Positions 46,561 to 60,000 of a DNA stretch of 64,000 bases are shown piece by piece; position 1 is the first letter of the stretch; each line of letters opens with the position of its first letter. A program made the position numbers and the translations under genes. The notes below the pieces were generated by a model that did not search any database, was not told the origin of the DNA, and saw only the letters and a list, made by a program, of their open reading frames with translations. Origin of the DNA: Magicicada septendecula (lineage: Eukaryota > Arthropoda > Insecta > Hemiptera > Cicadidae); the NCBI GenBank assembly GCA_034769895.1, contig CM068367.1, forward strand, positions 704,352,885-704,416,884, read 5' to 3'.

Positions 46561-48246
46561 TTTAATTTTTAAACATGACTTCCGGTATTTTTGAGTAAAA
46601 TTTTCTTCTGGAACGTTCGAGAATATGCAACTAGAACATCATGGAACAAATTCGACTTCCGTAGAAGCTTTAGAACAAAAACTTTTTGTTCTTCCTACTA
46701 AAGGATATTACTGAAATTATTCTGGTATTTGTCAAACAATTTTAAGAACTACTTACAATCTGCATGCCATTATTATTTTTGGATTCTCTGCTTTCAGCTG
46801 AATAAAATGATACCATTCATGATTGGTTTTGAATAAATTAAATCTAGTAAATTAACATAAAATACAATTCTTACCTTGTAGTGTTTGCACAAAATTCTAA
46901 GTTTCTAATTAATAAAATGTTATGAAGTTGCTTGGTTCTTGCTATAACATTAATACATAACATAATTATCTTTACATAACAAAATAAGCAAATATTAAAG
47001 CATATAACATACAAATAAGTTCATTTTTCTGTAGGAATTACATATGGCCTAGTTTTTTGTCACTGGTTTTTATCGTAATTTTGTCTTTTTCGGTATTATT
47101 TATGGGATTTTTTGGGTATTCACTTAGAGTTTGTTATATTGTTTACCTTTGGGAATACCTGGTTTATCCTAATACATTTTATTTTTATTGTAATATTACT
47201 TAGCATCTCACTGTTATTGTACAGATAAGTTATTTCATGGGTGTGACAATTTTCACTTTTATATTTAAAAATTCTCTATGAATTAAGCTTGTCTTCAATT
47301 GAGCAAGTATGTTTCCATTGTACATTATAGAATTGTACCTTTTTCCTATATTTTTTCTAATATTATACAATTAGTCTGTCAAATATGACTATTTTTGTGA
47401 TTGTTTTTTGGTCTCAGCCTAGTATGGTATAGGTAACTAGTTTCATAACTTGACTGTTAAAGTGTTTTAGGTGGTCATATATATAAGTATAGTTACTTTA
47501 TATTGTGGTTCAACTTTAAAATACAATTTTGTTGCATTTTGATAACATTAAATTCATAAATATTACAATTTTATATGTTCATCACATGTTTTCAGTTTAA
47601 CACTGTTTTTGATTCTTGTAATTGACTTCTAATCAATTTACAGCTTTCTCTATTTAAAGTAATTTGTTTGTCTTTGTCTAATTGACATTTACATATAGTT
47701 TTTATGTTAATTCTATAATAAATAATTTTCACATAAAACTGAGTGATTGGTCTCAACTCCAAAACCTTGATTTTTTTTTGTCATAACATTTATATATTTT
47801 TTATTTTAATTTACATCCTTTTTAATGATGTATTCAAATCATTTAATACATTTATTTTATTTATATTATAAAGTATAATAATAGATCTTGTATATTATTT
47901 CACAATAAATGGGGTTTTATGCTCTATTTAGAGTTACATTTCTAATATGTTATGACCTCATTTTGGTCCTTTCTGAGATTATATGTTTCTCTTATAATAC
48001 ATTATCAGTTTTATTCTGTTCTTCACTTAAACAATATATGGGGTTTGAGTCTTGGTCATAGTCTTGGTCGTTTTTACATGTTAGTGATATTAATTATCGG
48101 ACAATATTACAAAATTTTTTTGATTACTTGGGTTCGAGACTGTTCATCTCACCTTCCTCTTATGATAATTTACTTTGCAATTAATTTCCTTTTTGGAACG
48201 TTCCGTGACGTTACAATATGAGTAATTAATAATGACACATATTCGA

Positions 48247-48250
<4 letters not shown>
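46561..48250. other. AT-rich non-coding centre of the inverted repeat
   Basis: No gene was recognised. This is the spacer between the two inverted arms. Confidence 0.5.
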
Positions 48251-48322
<72 letters not shown>

Positions 48323-48341
48323 GCACACGCGCGCGTGTGTG
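48251..48341. repeat. (CT)n microsatellite followed by alternating CG/CA tract
   Basis: 34 CT units (48251-48318), then GTGCGCACACGCGCGCGTGT, an alternating purine-pyrimidine tract that could adopt Z-DNA. Confidence 0.95.
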
Positions 48342-49094
48342 GGACAGTTTTGTTTCACATCAGCAAAATAATAACATTTCTTACACATTATTTTACTTAA
48401 ATAGATACACATAATTACAATATCCCAAAAACCTAATTAATACAGTATTACAATTTAAATTATTGATAATATAATAATCCCTTAATTATGTCTGCAAATA
48501 ATTATAAATTCAGTAATCATTGAATGTTTATTGTAATTGGTGCAAATAGCAATACATGTCTAAAAATGTGTTATAGCTGAATGCGGATTGTAAGATGTTC
48601 AATAATGTATATTATTATAAGTTAATATTACTACTGGCACTGAACACACTTATCCATAAATTAGAGAATTATGTACAAAATAACAGAACTACTGATATTA
48701 CAAACACAAAATTATGGTAAACAAATCAATCATGTGACAATGGTTATTACTTATTATTTATACTGTTGTAAAATAATACCGAGTACATCGTCTGTACAGA
48801 GTAATATAGTCTATTGTAAATTATGCAGACGTTGACATTCACACTCTTCCTCTCTCTCACAAACACAACATATAAAGAATCTCCCCCCCCCCCCCCAGAA
48901 CATCCTAACCATGATTACGCGTATTATACATATCGTAGGTTGGCCTACAGATAATACGTTCATGCAGTTTCTTTACGTTTTAGCAGCCACGTAGGCTTAT
49001 ACGAATCCCTCTGCTTCACGCATCTACACATACTAAGACCTACTCTATATACACGTGCATACACATACATAAATGCACGCGCGCGTGAGATAGA
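48342..49094. other. Non-coding stretch
   Basis: No gene was seen. C-run at about 48883-48896. Confidence 0.5.
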
Positions 49095-50645
49095 TAGAGA
49101 AAGTCTGTGTGTGTGTGTGCGCGCACGGGCGCGCGCCAGTCATAGAGAGATAAACTTATATTTGCGGAAGTCTTAAAAGTAGTTTAGTATTTCAGATCTA
49201 CTACTGTTTAAAGGGAATGGATGAATATTATCTTATACATTTTTCAGAAGCCTGCAGCTTGCACTTTGAAATTTTTTAAAGTGTAATAGTGCCTTTGCAC
49301 ATGTAGTCTATGTTTAGGTAATAATCATATTTATTATCTCAGGTTTCACATTTGGTTGGGACGAACAAATCTGAGGAGAAATAAAAGAAAGTGATTAAAT
49401 ACAATTACAGTATAAATAAGAAAATGAAAATATGATTATGAGACGGAGAGCTGAGCTGCCACGGGGTGTGCAATGTAAGAAGGTTGATAAGAAGGCAAAT
49501 CTTACTAGATTGGTCATCTGTACTAGATAGCCGCATATCTTAAATTTGCTGACTCGTAAATTACCACATGACTCGTAAATGAACTTGTTACTCGCACCTT
49601 TCCTTAGTTTTGGTTTGATAATCGTTGTGACACGTGTTATTTTAATTACGTTTACATGTTAAAAAAGACGCTGTTCAAATGTCTTCTGTTTGTGTTTTTA
49701 AATAGGGTGTTTATAAAGTCGAAAATTTTGATCTAAATGGAGTCATTACTTCCAAGAAAGTAAGTAAGGATGGCCCTCTACTTCACGAGGGATATCAGTA
49801 CACGATGAAACGTTCAAATGAGTATATTACTTTCTGTGTCAGTACAAAGGTAAAACATCAGTCAAGGGTACATCAAAACAAAGAGCTAATTCTGGGACAC
49901 CAAGGGCCGAAAATAGAACTCAAAATTTTAATAAAATGGTAAAAGTTTATTTGGGGGTAGAGTTATGAGGAATTTTAGTGAAAATACAAAAATCTGTATC
50001 TGTAGTCTCCGTATTTTGTATGTGTAGTAATTATACGGAATTAATACTTCTCAACACTCACTGCAAGTTTTGGATCGCTTTCAGAAAATTTGTAAACTAT
50101 GTTTAAAAAATACTATATTTTGTTATCAGTTATGTGTATTTGTGAATAACGTTTGATATAGAGATTGATGGAAACATACATACACTGAAAACCTATGACT
50201 AAATTATTTGTCGTTTAGGTATTATGTTTACAAATTTAACTAAAAAACTAACGCAGTAGCTCGAAACTTTTAATATTTATTTTATGGAATTTCTACCCTA
50301 CAGTTAGGCCTATGTTACTAATAAAACGGTAGAGTAGTTGGGTTTTCGTAATTTTTCTGATAACATGAATAATTGTCTGATTATGGAATTTAACTAACTT
50401 AATAATAAATGTATTTTGTTCTGGGAGCTTACTAGTGCTGTGATAATGACTTTTGCAATAACTTGTACAAATTTTCATTGGACCGCTTGTGTTGGCTGCG
50501 GAATTGGCGAACAGTGGCTGGACAGATATGCAGCCTGGTGTCTAATGATGCATAGATAAGCTCGGCGCACAGAACACGGGCTTATCAGTATCGGCGCTCA
50601 GAGCACGATTTCAGCGTTGGCGCTCAGAGCACGGGCGCTCTGAGC
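49095..50645. repeat. Right arm of the large inverted repeat
   Basis: 1.55 kb, the uninterrupted copy of the arm at 39296-44990 in inverse orientation. The outer end carries repeated GCGCTCAGAGCAC motifs (50600-50645) and the inner end alternating CG/CA sequence. It includes the better FLYWCH-like relic. Confidence 0.75.
49706..49941 (+). pseudogene. FLYWCH-like zinc-finger relic, right arm copy
   Basis: An AG acceptor-like start is followed by about 78 open codons: GVYKVENFDLNGVITSKK, then GPLLHEGYQYTMKRSNEYIT, then KHQSRVHQNKELILGHQG. The pattern G(Y/F).(Y/F) ... C/W ... (C)+(A/S)RVH ... H resembles FLYWCH zinc fingers, but the W-R-C and HNH zinc ligands are partly lost. FLYWCH domains occur in MULE-type transposases and in mod(mdg4)-like host genes. 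Its duplication in both arms supports a transposon origin. Confidence 0.4.
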
Positions 50646-50805
50646 ACGCTACCCACGTATTATGATAGATAAATGTGTGTCGTTTGTCCCTTGTTTGTTT
50701 TAAAAGATAATAGATAATCAGTAATTTTTAAACGTTGATTTATATTAGAATAAAAGTATTAGGATTTATCTGTCTTGCGCGTAGCAGTAGCCCAAACCAT
50801 GTAAA

Positions 50806-53110
50806 CAGGGCCGCGAGGAGACGTGCGGACCGGGTTGCCATAACAACGTGACGGGTGACGTTACAACGAATAACAGCGCTTCATAAACCAAGTTCATGGG
50901 CGGCTAGAAATCGGTGACCAGTTCCCAGTTTTTAACATTGGTGTTCATGTGCCGTTCGTTGATCGTCAGTTGACTTGTATCAAGTGTTTTGTGTCATCAC
51001 GTGTCACCTACAAACATGAATAGAATCAGTACCTTAATAAAAACAAATTGTACCTGACTTTCTTTAGAGGATAAAATAAATATTTAAAAAATAGGCAAGT
51101 CATTACATGATTTAAATTTAACACAAATTAGTGAAATAAAACAGCAAAACAGGACATTTACGTGGGGTTTCTCAAGAGATATTTATAAACGAAATGTGGA
51201 TATGTGGTTGTAAAGTTTCCAATTTGTTGTACTGTTTTCCATGCGTATTATTCTACAACCCTGCAGCAGTAGAAACGGAAGCAAATTGGGCCAGAAAGGT
51301 ATAAAAGATTAGCATCATCTTCGTACTAAAATAAAAAAAGCATGAATCATCTCGTGGCCATATTAATGCTTGCACACAACTGGCTTTACTAGGCGAAGTA
51401 AACGTTTTGACTCAACTTAATTCAGCATTTCGGAAACATGTTGTTGAACATAATGAACAGGTTAGAAATAACCGTTATATTTTAAAACGCATTATTTGCT
51501 ATGTAAAATTTTGCAGTGCTTTTGATTTGGCACTTAGAGGTCATAACGAGAATGAAGAATCGGAAAATCGTGGAGTATTTAGAGAATTAGTCGATTTTTC
51601 TTCAGAACTTGATGTTCTGTTGCGAGAACGTCTGCGGAACGCAACAGTCTTTAAGGGGCTTCTAAAAGCATACAAAACGATATTTTAGACAGCATGTTGG
51701 CTGTGTACAAAAAAGAAATTTATGATACAAATTAAAAATTCCGATTTCTTGGCTATTCAATGTAACGAAACTACAGATGTTACGAATTGGTGCCAAAATG
51801 GCACTAATTTTTGGATATGTTTTTGATGGACCGTTCGTGAGAACTTACGGTGCTTTAGAAGAGTCAAAGACAAATCAGCAGAAGGGACACAAAAATGTAT
51901 AGAAGAAGAAATTGATCCTATAATTATGGAAACACCATAAAAGTTAATTGCTCAAATGTAGATGGGCCAAATGTAATTAGTGGTGTTACAGGTGGTGTTC
52001 ATAAGTTTACATTAAGAAGAAACATCCTTACGTTCGTTATATACATTATTATGCTCACAGCTTAATCTTTTGTTCCAAAATGCAGCATCACAGCATGCTA
52101 AAGCGTGAGTGTTTTTAATAATTTATCAGCAGTTGCGACCTTTTTTCAAATTCTTCAAATAGGTATGATATTTTTAGAATAATAGTCGAGCACAGGTTAC
52201 CAAAAGTAGCAACAACCAAATGGAACTGTAACATTAGAATCGTCAGTATTGTGTGTGAGAATCGAGAGAAGCTCATAGAAGTCTTTGAAGAGATTGAAGA
52301 TAAATGCCTAAGAAGCACTACTTCTAATGAAGCTTCTGGTTTCAGACGAGCTCTTAGAAGACCCAGAACTTTTGTTTTGGTTCACATTTTTTCACAAACT
52401 TTTGCCTCATGTTGACGTACTTCATAAAAATCTAGTCAGGATGTAAGGATAGTATCTAACTTCAAATTTATATACAAAATTTTGAGATTTGTGTTAAAAA
52501 CATTAGAAATTAGACTGACACTGTTTAAAACAATATTGAAGAATATTTTCATTCAACAAAGAGGAGAAGAAAAGAAGACAATTTACCAAGAAGTGTGATG
52601 TAATTATATTACAGATGAAAGATAGACTCTCATATTGTAAGATCTTCAGGCAGTTCAGCTGTTTTAACTCGGACTCAGTACCACAATATTCAGAAGAATT
52701 TCCAGTGGACGTTTTGGAAACAGTGTGTTCTGCATATGCATTTCTAGATCAGACTCGTTTGAAAACAGAATTAGAAGTTATTTATTCACGACAGGACTTT
52801 AGTCAAATAATTGAAGCCACAAGTTCCTTACGTTACTGCTACAACATAATCTTACTGATATTTTCTCGGAAACTATAAAAATAATTTTAACAACGCCAAA
52901 GTTATTTTGACGACTGCAGAATCAGATCATTGTTTTCCACACTTCAAAAGAGTTGACACATTTTTGCGAAATACTATAGGTAATGATCGTCTAAATATGT
53001 TAGCAGTGATGTCCGTAAATAAAATGTAGTGGAAAATACTGACAGTTTCGATGACAAAGCGTTGGAAAAGTTCCTATCTATGAAAAATAGAAGGGCGAAA
53101 TGTATTCATT
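50806..53110 (+). pseudogene. Second ZMYM1-like hAT transposase relic
   Basis: A left-end-like CAGGGCCGCGAGG lies at 50806. Readable pieces in several frames: TTF-type finger (VDMWLCKVSNLLYCFPCVLF near 51200), DUF4371 segment (51407-51688: FRKHVVEHNEQVRNNRYILK, DLALRGHNENEESENRGVFR, ATVFKG), IQCNETTDVT near 51755, GVTGGVHKF near 51990 and C-terminal dimerisation region TTAESDHCFPHFKRVDTFLR (52910-52970). More decayed than the copy at 30598, with many stops. The right end was not found. Confidence 0.75.
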
Positions 53111-56100
53111 TCAGGTAAGATTTTTACAGTTGGAATTTTTTATGATTGCGCGTCTCTTGCTGAAAAGTCACTAGTCGTCATTGAAACGTTTAAGAACTTG
53201 ATTCAGAACGTACTCTGGATTTTCATATTTCCAGTCTAACCGAAAAACCAATAAGAAATTTGTATGTGTATTTAAATGTGACTGCCTTTGAATGTAATAT
53301 ATGTCACAAGAATCACGTGGACTGAATAACATAGAACACGCAACCGGAAACTCGGGGCGTTGCTCTGCATAGTTCCTATTCTGTGGCTGTTCAACATTTG
53401 GTAAACACGAATACGCAGTTAAGATCTCACGTATATTTGACCTCCAAATCGTGACATTACATACTACATTTACTTATTGTATTTTGTATATTAAATATAT
53501 TTTTGGAATATGTTAAACTCAAGTAAGGTTACAGTGTTCACGGTGATCCGTTCACGTTCACGAAACAATCTGTTATATACGTACTTATGTTATAGTAATA
53601 TAATAAAATAAACATATTATATTATAATAATTAATCGTAGTTCCTTTTCTTGGCTTATTAATTAATTGTATTATTATAGTGATATTAGAGAATACTTTTC
53701 CGTTGTCAGAGGCAACTGGTCATCGTTTTTACAGACAAAAACTCATGGCACCTTGATAAGAGATTCTGGAAGCGTAACGTCTTGTTTGGAATTGTAGACT
53801 GTGTCAACGTAAATACAGATATAAATTTAAATCTCTATAAACATCCAAGTTAGTTTCAAGATTTTAAAATAGGCCATAGTAAGTGATAAGTGTAAATGTT
53901 CAAACGTAGATCGAAGTTTATGGGGTGCCGGTAGTACAAATGGACGAATACTTGCATGGGTCAGCCCAGACAGTGCAATGCCCTTGTCCATATACGGAGG
54001 TGTGTTATATAATACAGGCGACAAGCCTTTTTTTTTTGTGCTACACAAAGAATAATTAGAGAGCTGCTTCAGAATTTTTACGAGGCACACACCTTTTAAA
54101 TTGGTAAACAATGTCTGCTGTATACTGTCATCACGCCTCACGATACACCAAATAACTTGTAGTAAATCTATTCTGTTTTATATTCCAATCGTTTATTATT
54201 TAATATAAGCCTATTCTTGTGTGCACTTTCTTATTCCAGACAAACATTACACCATAAACACCATCGCAAAAAAAAAAGAACAGTTAAATGTGGTAAATAA
54301 GTAAGCATATTTAGCGCAGCTTACGAATTAATTATATTCGTAATATAATAGAATTCGGATTCAACTCTATCAGTATACTGATAACGTATCAGAAGGATTT
54401 GTAGACTCCATGAATATCAGTCAATGATTTGGAAAAAAAAAACTGTAAAATAAATTGTGGACTCCATGAGTTCCATTTGTGACTGTAGTTCACCATACTT
54501 CTAGTGCTGTTCTTGACAAATGGTGGAATTTTGTACATTCCTAGTCATGACAAAACTTACGCCACTGTTAGTCTTAGCCAACAGATTATTAATTCGATTC
54601 TGGTTCGTAAACTAGATCGTAGTCGTTTTATTGTTTACTAAAGTTTGTTCTTCACTGTTCAGTGTACATTTCATTCATTGGTTTGTAGATTTTCTGTAAA
54701 ACCAAGACACCTGATCATTAGCGAAGGTAGTCATTACTGTTTCTTCAACGTGTGGTAGGTAGTGCCAACAGTTACATGCTGGAAGGCTAGGTACATGGAC
54801 GTTGAGAATTAAATCGTCCGATTGTGGAGATAAAAGATTATGTCAACAGAATATTAATACTAAAACTCAGTTGTTAAATGTTGTGTTAACTGTTTTAGAG
54901 GGAGATTGTTTGAAACGAATGTTTAAAAAATAAAGTTTCGAAAAACTTAGTGATTTAATCATGTCGAAAAACACAAACAGCTGTTCTTTGAACCTGAAAA
55001 TGTAATGGCATGTTAACTGTCACAAGTAATTGATACATTACACCATCGTGAAGTAATAAACATAATATTCTGACAAAGCAATCAACCTGAAACGTACACG
55101 CGCGCGCGCATTAAACAGAAAGATATTAAAACCAACAAAGTAAAAGTGACTCTAAATGGTACTAAATTTATGTTTTGTAGTAATAAATGTAAGTTTTTGT
55201 AGTAATAAATTATCATACTTTGTATTACTTTTTAACAAGACTTTTTTGCGACTAGACTGGAACGTGTGTGTGTGTGTGCGCGCGCGCGCAGCGTATAGTT
55301 GGATATAACCATTGATTGTTAGTGTACGAAACGTCGTGTATATTGTTTCACGTGGTGTACACTCGTGACATGTTCGGTTGTACGTTGTGCCTTAATAAAT
55401 GTCGATATAACAATTCCATTACGTATATATTTTGCATATAAACGTGTAGAAATTGCGTTTCAGCGTTAAAAATCATTTTTTTTAATATTTAAATTGTCGG
55501 CTTTGTAAAAATCTGAATAACTTTAAATCGTCCCCAGTAGATAGATAAAATTATCATAATTTGTGAGAAAATGATGCACCGTAAGTGAGTAAACAAGTGG
55601 CTGTTAGACAGACAAACAGATGGGTATATCACAAACGTGTATGCGGTTCACGTGTTCTGCCCTGCCACATACTAGATCACTCGACACTTCAACGAAATTT
55701 ATGTAGTAGAAACGTGATGTACCGTAAAAATAAGCATACTGTTATTTATCTTCATAATTCGCTACCATATCTTTAAATATGTTGCAGCAGTTAGTTACAC
55801 AATAAACATACAGTATATGTGTACATAGCAGACGTACTAACAAATTATTCACAATGTGTACTAGTACTGTGATTCTTATGTTTCGTGTCAAAATTCACCG
55901 TCCATTTACATGTAGAATTAATATGAAACACCGCAATAATTGTGTTATCGTGACAGCTACAATATTATCATTTATAGTGCAACAAAATGGTTATAATGAA
56001 ATAATATAAACACCATTCTCTTATAGAAAATGTTTTGTACAAAAAATCCAAATTTATTTTTTAATACATTTGCACGGCTAGTATTTGCGTAACAAATTCG

Positions 56101-56199
56101 GCAATGTCATCGTTAAGGTAAACGTGCGGCAAGGCGAACGTCACACAACGGTCCATACAGATGTAGCTAATTAGCGGTCCATGTAACAAACGTGAGTTT
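53111..56199. other. Mostly non-coding stretch upstream of the host promoter
   Basis: A 104-codon minus-strand ORF (53827-54141) contains SPVLYNTPPYMDKGIALSGL and looks protein-like but matches no family I know. Alternating CG/CA tracts lie at 55085-55100 and 55262-55290. Elsewhere nothing was recognised. Confidence 0.4.
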
Positions 56200-56202
56200 C
56201 AG

Positions 56203-56278
56203 CACGTGCGCAGAGCATGACAAAACACGTGACAGTTGCGCCGCTGTTGGATCGTTCTGTTTACCGTTAGTACACGTG
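56203..56278. promoter_or_regulatory. Cluster of three CACGTG E-boxes
   Basis: CACGTG at 56203-56208, 56226-56231 and 56273-56278. The last two sit in ACACGTGAC contexts. These are canonical sites for bHLH-zip factors (Max/USF/MITF-type) or CLOCK-type bHLH-PAS factors. They lie 430-510 bases before the start codon at 56707. Confidence 0.5.
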
Positions 56279-56510
56279 ACGCGTGTTGAAGCCGTTGCCA
56301 TTAAATACGGGGTTTTCTTGAAAGTGGCATTTTCTGGATATTGCATACGTCAATCATAATTAATTTATACGCGACGAGTTACGAGTACCTACGATTCAAG
56401 CGTTTTGTTAAAATTATTGTGAGAAGCGATAGCGATAAAAAAGGGTCGCGCTAAGTTAGAAAAAGTGAAAAGGCAACCATACCTTTGGTCTAGAAACGTG
56501 TCTACGCGTT

Positions 56511-56555
56511 TATATATAGTACTAGCGGTACGGTGTTCACTGTTGGGCACTCAGT
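56511..56555 (+). promoter_or_regulatory. Candidate core promoter (TATA box and TCAGT initiator)
   Basis: TATATATA at 56511-56518 with TTCACT at 56536 and the arthropod-type initiator TCAGT at 56551-56555. The TATA-TCAGT spacing (about 40) is a little long, so the start could be near 56538 instead. The surrounding 56100-56600 is CpG-richer than the rest. Confidence 0.45.
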
Positions 56556-56706
56556 GATCCTGTAGGGTAACGCGTGTCGTTGCGAACACACAGTCGTTAG
56601 TAATTTAAAATCGTTTTATTAGTGTTGGTTAATATATATATATATATATATATTAAGTTACGATAGAGTGTGCAACTTTGTGTGTGTTTAATAAATCATA
56701 ATCATT

Positions 56707-56820
56707 ATGGTAACACATAATGCTACAGTTTTGGAAAGACATCTTTTATTAGCAGGGGAGGCACCTCCCTTACAAAGGCAAGAGTTGTATAAAATTAAAA
56801 AAAAGGTTCTAACCAAAGAG
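56707..56820 (+). CDS. First coding exon of an unrecognised host gene
   Basis: ATG at 56707 opens 38 codons starting MVTHNATVLERHLLL, followed by an APPLQRQELYKIKKKVL segment and ending TKE directly at a strong donor (GAG-GTACGT, 56821). No stop interrupts, codon use is balanced, and the start lies 150-200 bases after a plausible promoter. A (TA)n tract is in the 5' UTR (56634-56653). The peptide looks helical and amphipathic with a basic end; I do not recognise the family. The intron would be phase 0. Confidence 0.6.
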
Positions 56821-56997
56821 GTACGTTTACTACTCCATGGTTCACTTACAATTTAAAGAAAACAATTTTAATTGAACTGACTTTAATGGTATATAAGTTT
56901 CTTATAAAAAATTAACCCTAGTACTGTACGTATTTAATTAAAAATTAGGTAGTAGGCCTAACATAATACAAAATTAAAATATGAAGATTGTAATTTC

Positions 56998-57040
<43 letters not shown>

Positions 57041-60000
57041 CTCACGTAACTTAACATTTTGTTATAATTGTTATAAAATTTGTTTATAAAATAATATTTT
57101 CAACTAAGGTGTACAAGTACTGTTAAAATGTTAGTAAAAATTTATAGTTTTTTGATATATAAAATTACATCCATGTTGTAGTATAAACTGATTTTGTTAA
57201 CATTAAAACTATATAAATATGTGGACACATTTACAAAAACTTTCTTTAGCTGATTTGTAGAAATTAGCAATTTTTTTTTAGCCTAAAAGTTGTTAATTTT
57301 CTTTATAGTATGTTATGTTTTTTAATGATTTTGTGTAATTTTATTTCATTTATTTATTTGCTCAGTATTAAGTCTGAAAATATTATTTAAGATTATCATA
57401 TAAACCATACTAATGTTAAAAATGTATGCATCAAAATAATTATAATTTTATATATTCTGGTAGCATTCATAAATTTCTGCAAGAGTATTTTATGTCACTA
57501 TATATCCACCTTATATACATTTCGCAGAGATAAACTGCATTTTCAGAGGTTTGACTATAAATTAGATATCAGTATATAAGGTATATAACTTTCAATTATT
57601 GCAAGAAGTTCAAACATCAAGAGTTACTTTCAAAGTAAATATAATGTTTTTGTACATTTACTGTGAATACAGTTACTTTTACAGTCTATTCTTTTTTAAA
57701 CTGTATAAAGAATGTTATTAAAAAAATTGATTATCAATAAAATAACTATCTTTGCAATTAAAATACAAATTTTTATAATTACAATTGTTTTGTCTGTAGT
57801 TATGGTCGAATTTATAGTTAGTGGCTTGAACAAGATATATAAGTGAAGTTGAAATGGCAGCATAATAGAAGTAGTAAATGTAATGCTTATGTTAGCTTTT
57901 AAAAGGATAATTTCAGTCTTTAGCATATGTTCCTTTATCTTAAAAACTATAAAAGATATTGTAGTTCTGATTTTCTCTCAGGCAGAGCTTTTTTTTCTTC
58001 TTGTAAAGAAAAAAATAACATTACTGTAAAATATTGTATATGTTTTATAATGGATTTTTGCTGCACATACACAAAATTATGTTTTGTTAATTATGCAATA
58101 AACGTAATTAACAGATTCCAAAGTTGTTATGGATCTCTAGAAAAAGTATGTGCTGAAAAACATGATTTTCAGGAAAACAAGAAATAAAAAGTATGCAATA
58201 TAATCACACTTTATTGCCCATGTTAGTATATTACTGTCACATGAGGTTTTCCCATTTTATTCTTCAAGCGGGTGTTCACTTCCAGTCCAGATACCTCATC
58301 ACACTGACACAAATTGGTATACCTCCACACTTTATATAGAATTTTGTACTTTACATTGCAATTATTGGAAATAGAAATCACTATGTATACTAAATTTATG
58401 AACATTGTCACTAATAAGTTCTTTAGATCATACATCCTGCTTTCATTATTTAATGGCGTGTCTATATTTTGAGTTTTCACTTGGACATTTCCTTCTGGTC
58501 AGCTGGATTTTACAACTTAGTAAACATTGCTTTAATATACAGAGGTAACAAATTTCTGATAGCTAAAAATAAATATTTCTCTTCGTACATTGTATCTTTT
58601 TTAAGAGAGTCTGATCTGTATTTACTGTAGACCTTCTCATCCTTTGGACACAAGCAGTCTTTGAAATTTCATTAGATAATGATATATGAAAATATTCTGT
58701 ACATTTGCAATTTTCATTTTTGTTACAGAATTAAAACTAAATCTAAATGGTAAAGCCATGTAAAATTGGAATATCCATTAGGTGGTTGCTGTCACCAAGC
58801 GGAGTTTCTTCAGTACTTTTTTTTTGTAATTTTAACTTCAGTTACTTATGGGTTAAGCAGCACACAAAATGCATGATTGCATGTGCACATTCACTATCAG
58901 TAATAAATAATGTATTTTTATTATTAGAAACTAGGTAATACTAAACTTCCAAGTGTGGCAATGACAGTGGCATATCATTACCATTTACAAATTGCATTTT
59001 AGTACAGAAAAGTGCACTTGGGTACTGGAGTTACCCAGGAGGAAAATTTTGTTCTGACACTTTCTTTTTAACTCAGACACATAAATAATCTGTAAACTAT
59101 TTTGTGAGTAAAATAAAATCTATAATATAGACCCAAAAAATTAATATCAATATTTATTTATTTATTTATTTATTTTTTTTGAAAAGTGGCCCTAAACTGT
59201 CTTAAATTGTGTCTTTTTAAATGTAGGTACACAGATATTATATACTAAAAGTTGTTCACTATTCCCTATATTATATGATGTTCTTAGTTCACTCGAAATT
59301 TTGTACATTTACTTAGTAAATAATAATAATAAAAACTTAGTAAATAATAAAAATTATTGTTATGATACGATTTAAATAACAGAAGTTTGAATAGTAGTCT
59401 AGTACAATTTTGATAATGACAGGCTACGTATTATGATACTCTTTGTTCGTGAAGAATATGTGATTTTAGTGTTGCTGAATGTGCAGAAATCTTGCAGCTT
59501 GTATGTTCTGACCAGGACAGATGATAGTGAAATTTATATAGATTTAGTCTAGCAAAAAGTAATGACATTGAATTTACCTGGTGTAGCTTGGGCTTTGGCA
59601 AGTGACACACTGTTTATTATTCAACTCCTTGATGATCAACTGAAGTGATAAGTACAAAAGATAAGTGATGTGTGAAGTACCGTATCTAAGGTGACTGGCA
59701 AATTAAAATAACTGCTCTCTAAGTGACCATCTTGTAACTAATTTACTTCTATAATGTATGACTGACATTCTGGTACAACACCAACTGATATTCTGAATGT
59801 GTATAACAGGATCTGAATATACGATGTCTGAATCAAATAGTAGGAAAAGAGGTTCAGTGTGCATCACACATAGAATAATAATAATAAGGTATACGATATT
59901 TGCGAATTTTTCTTTGCCAACACGTTTAAAATATAAAATATATTTGATGTTCAGATAACTGACTCTAGTATGTTTGTATATTTTGATAAATCAGGGCCCA

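Noticed and set aside
48144-48414. Arg-Glu and Ser-Leu repeat ORFs
   Set aside because: They are translations of the CT microsatellite.
53827-54141. 104-codon minus-strand ORF as a gene
   Set aside because: Looks protein-like in part, but I found no family match, start context or flanking exons, so it is noted only within the surrounding non-coding stretch.
58223-58480. 85-codon minus-strand ORF in the putative first intron
   Set aside because: A small segment looks exon-like, but splice signals are weak and no family is recognised.
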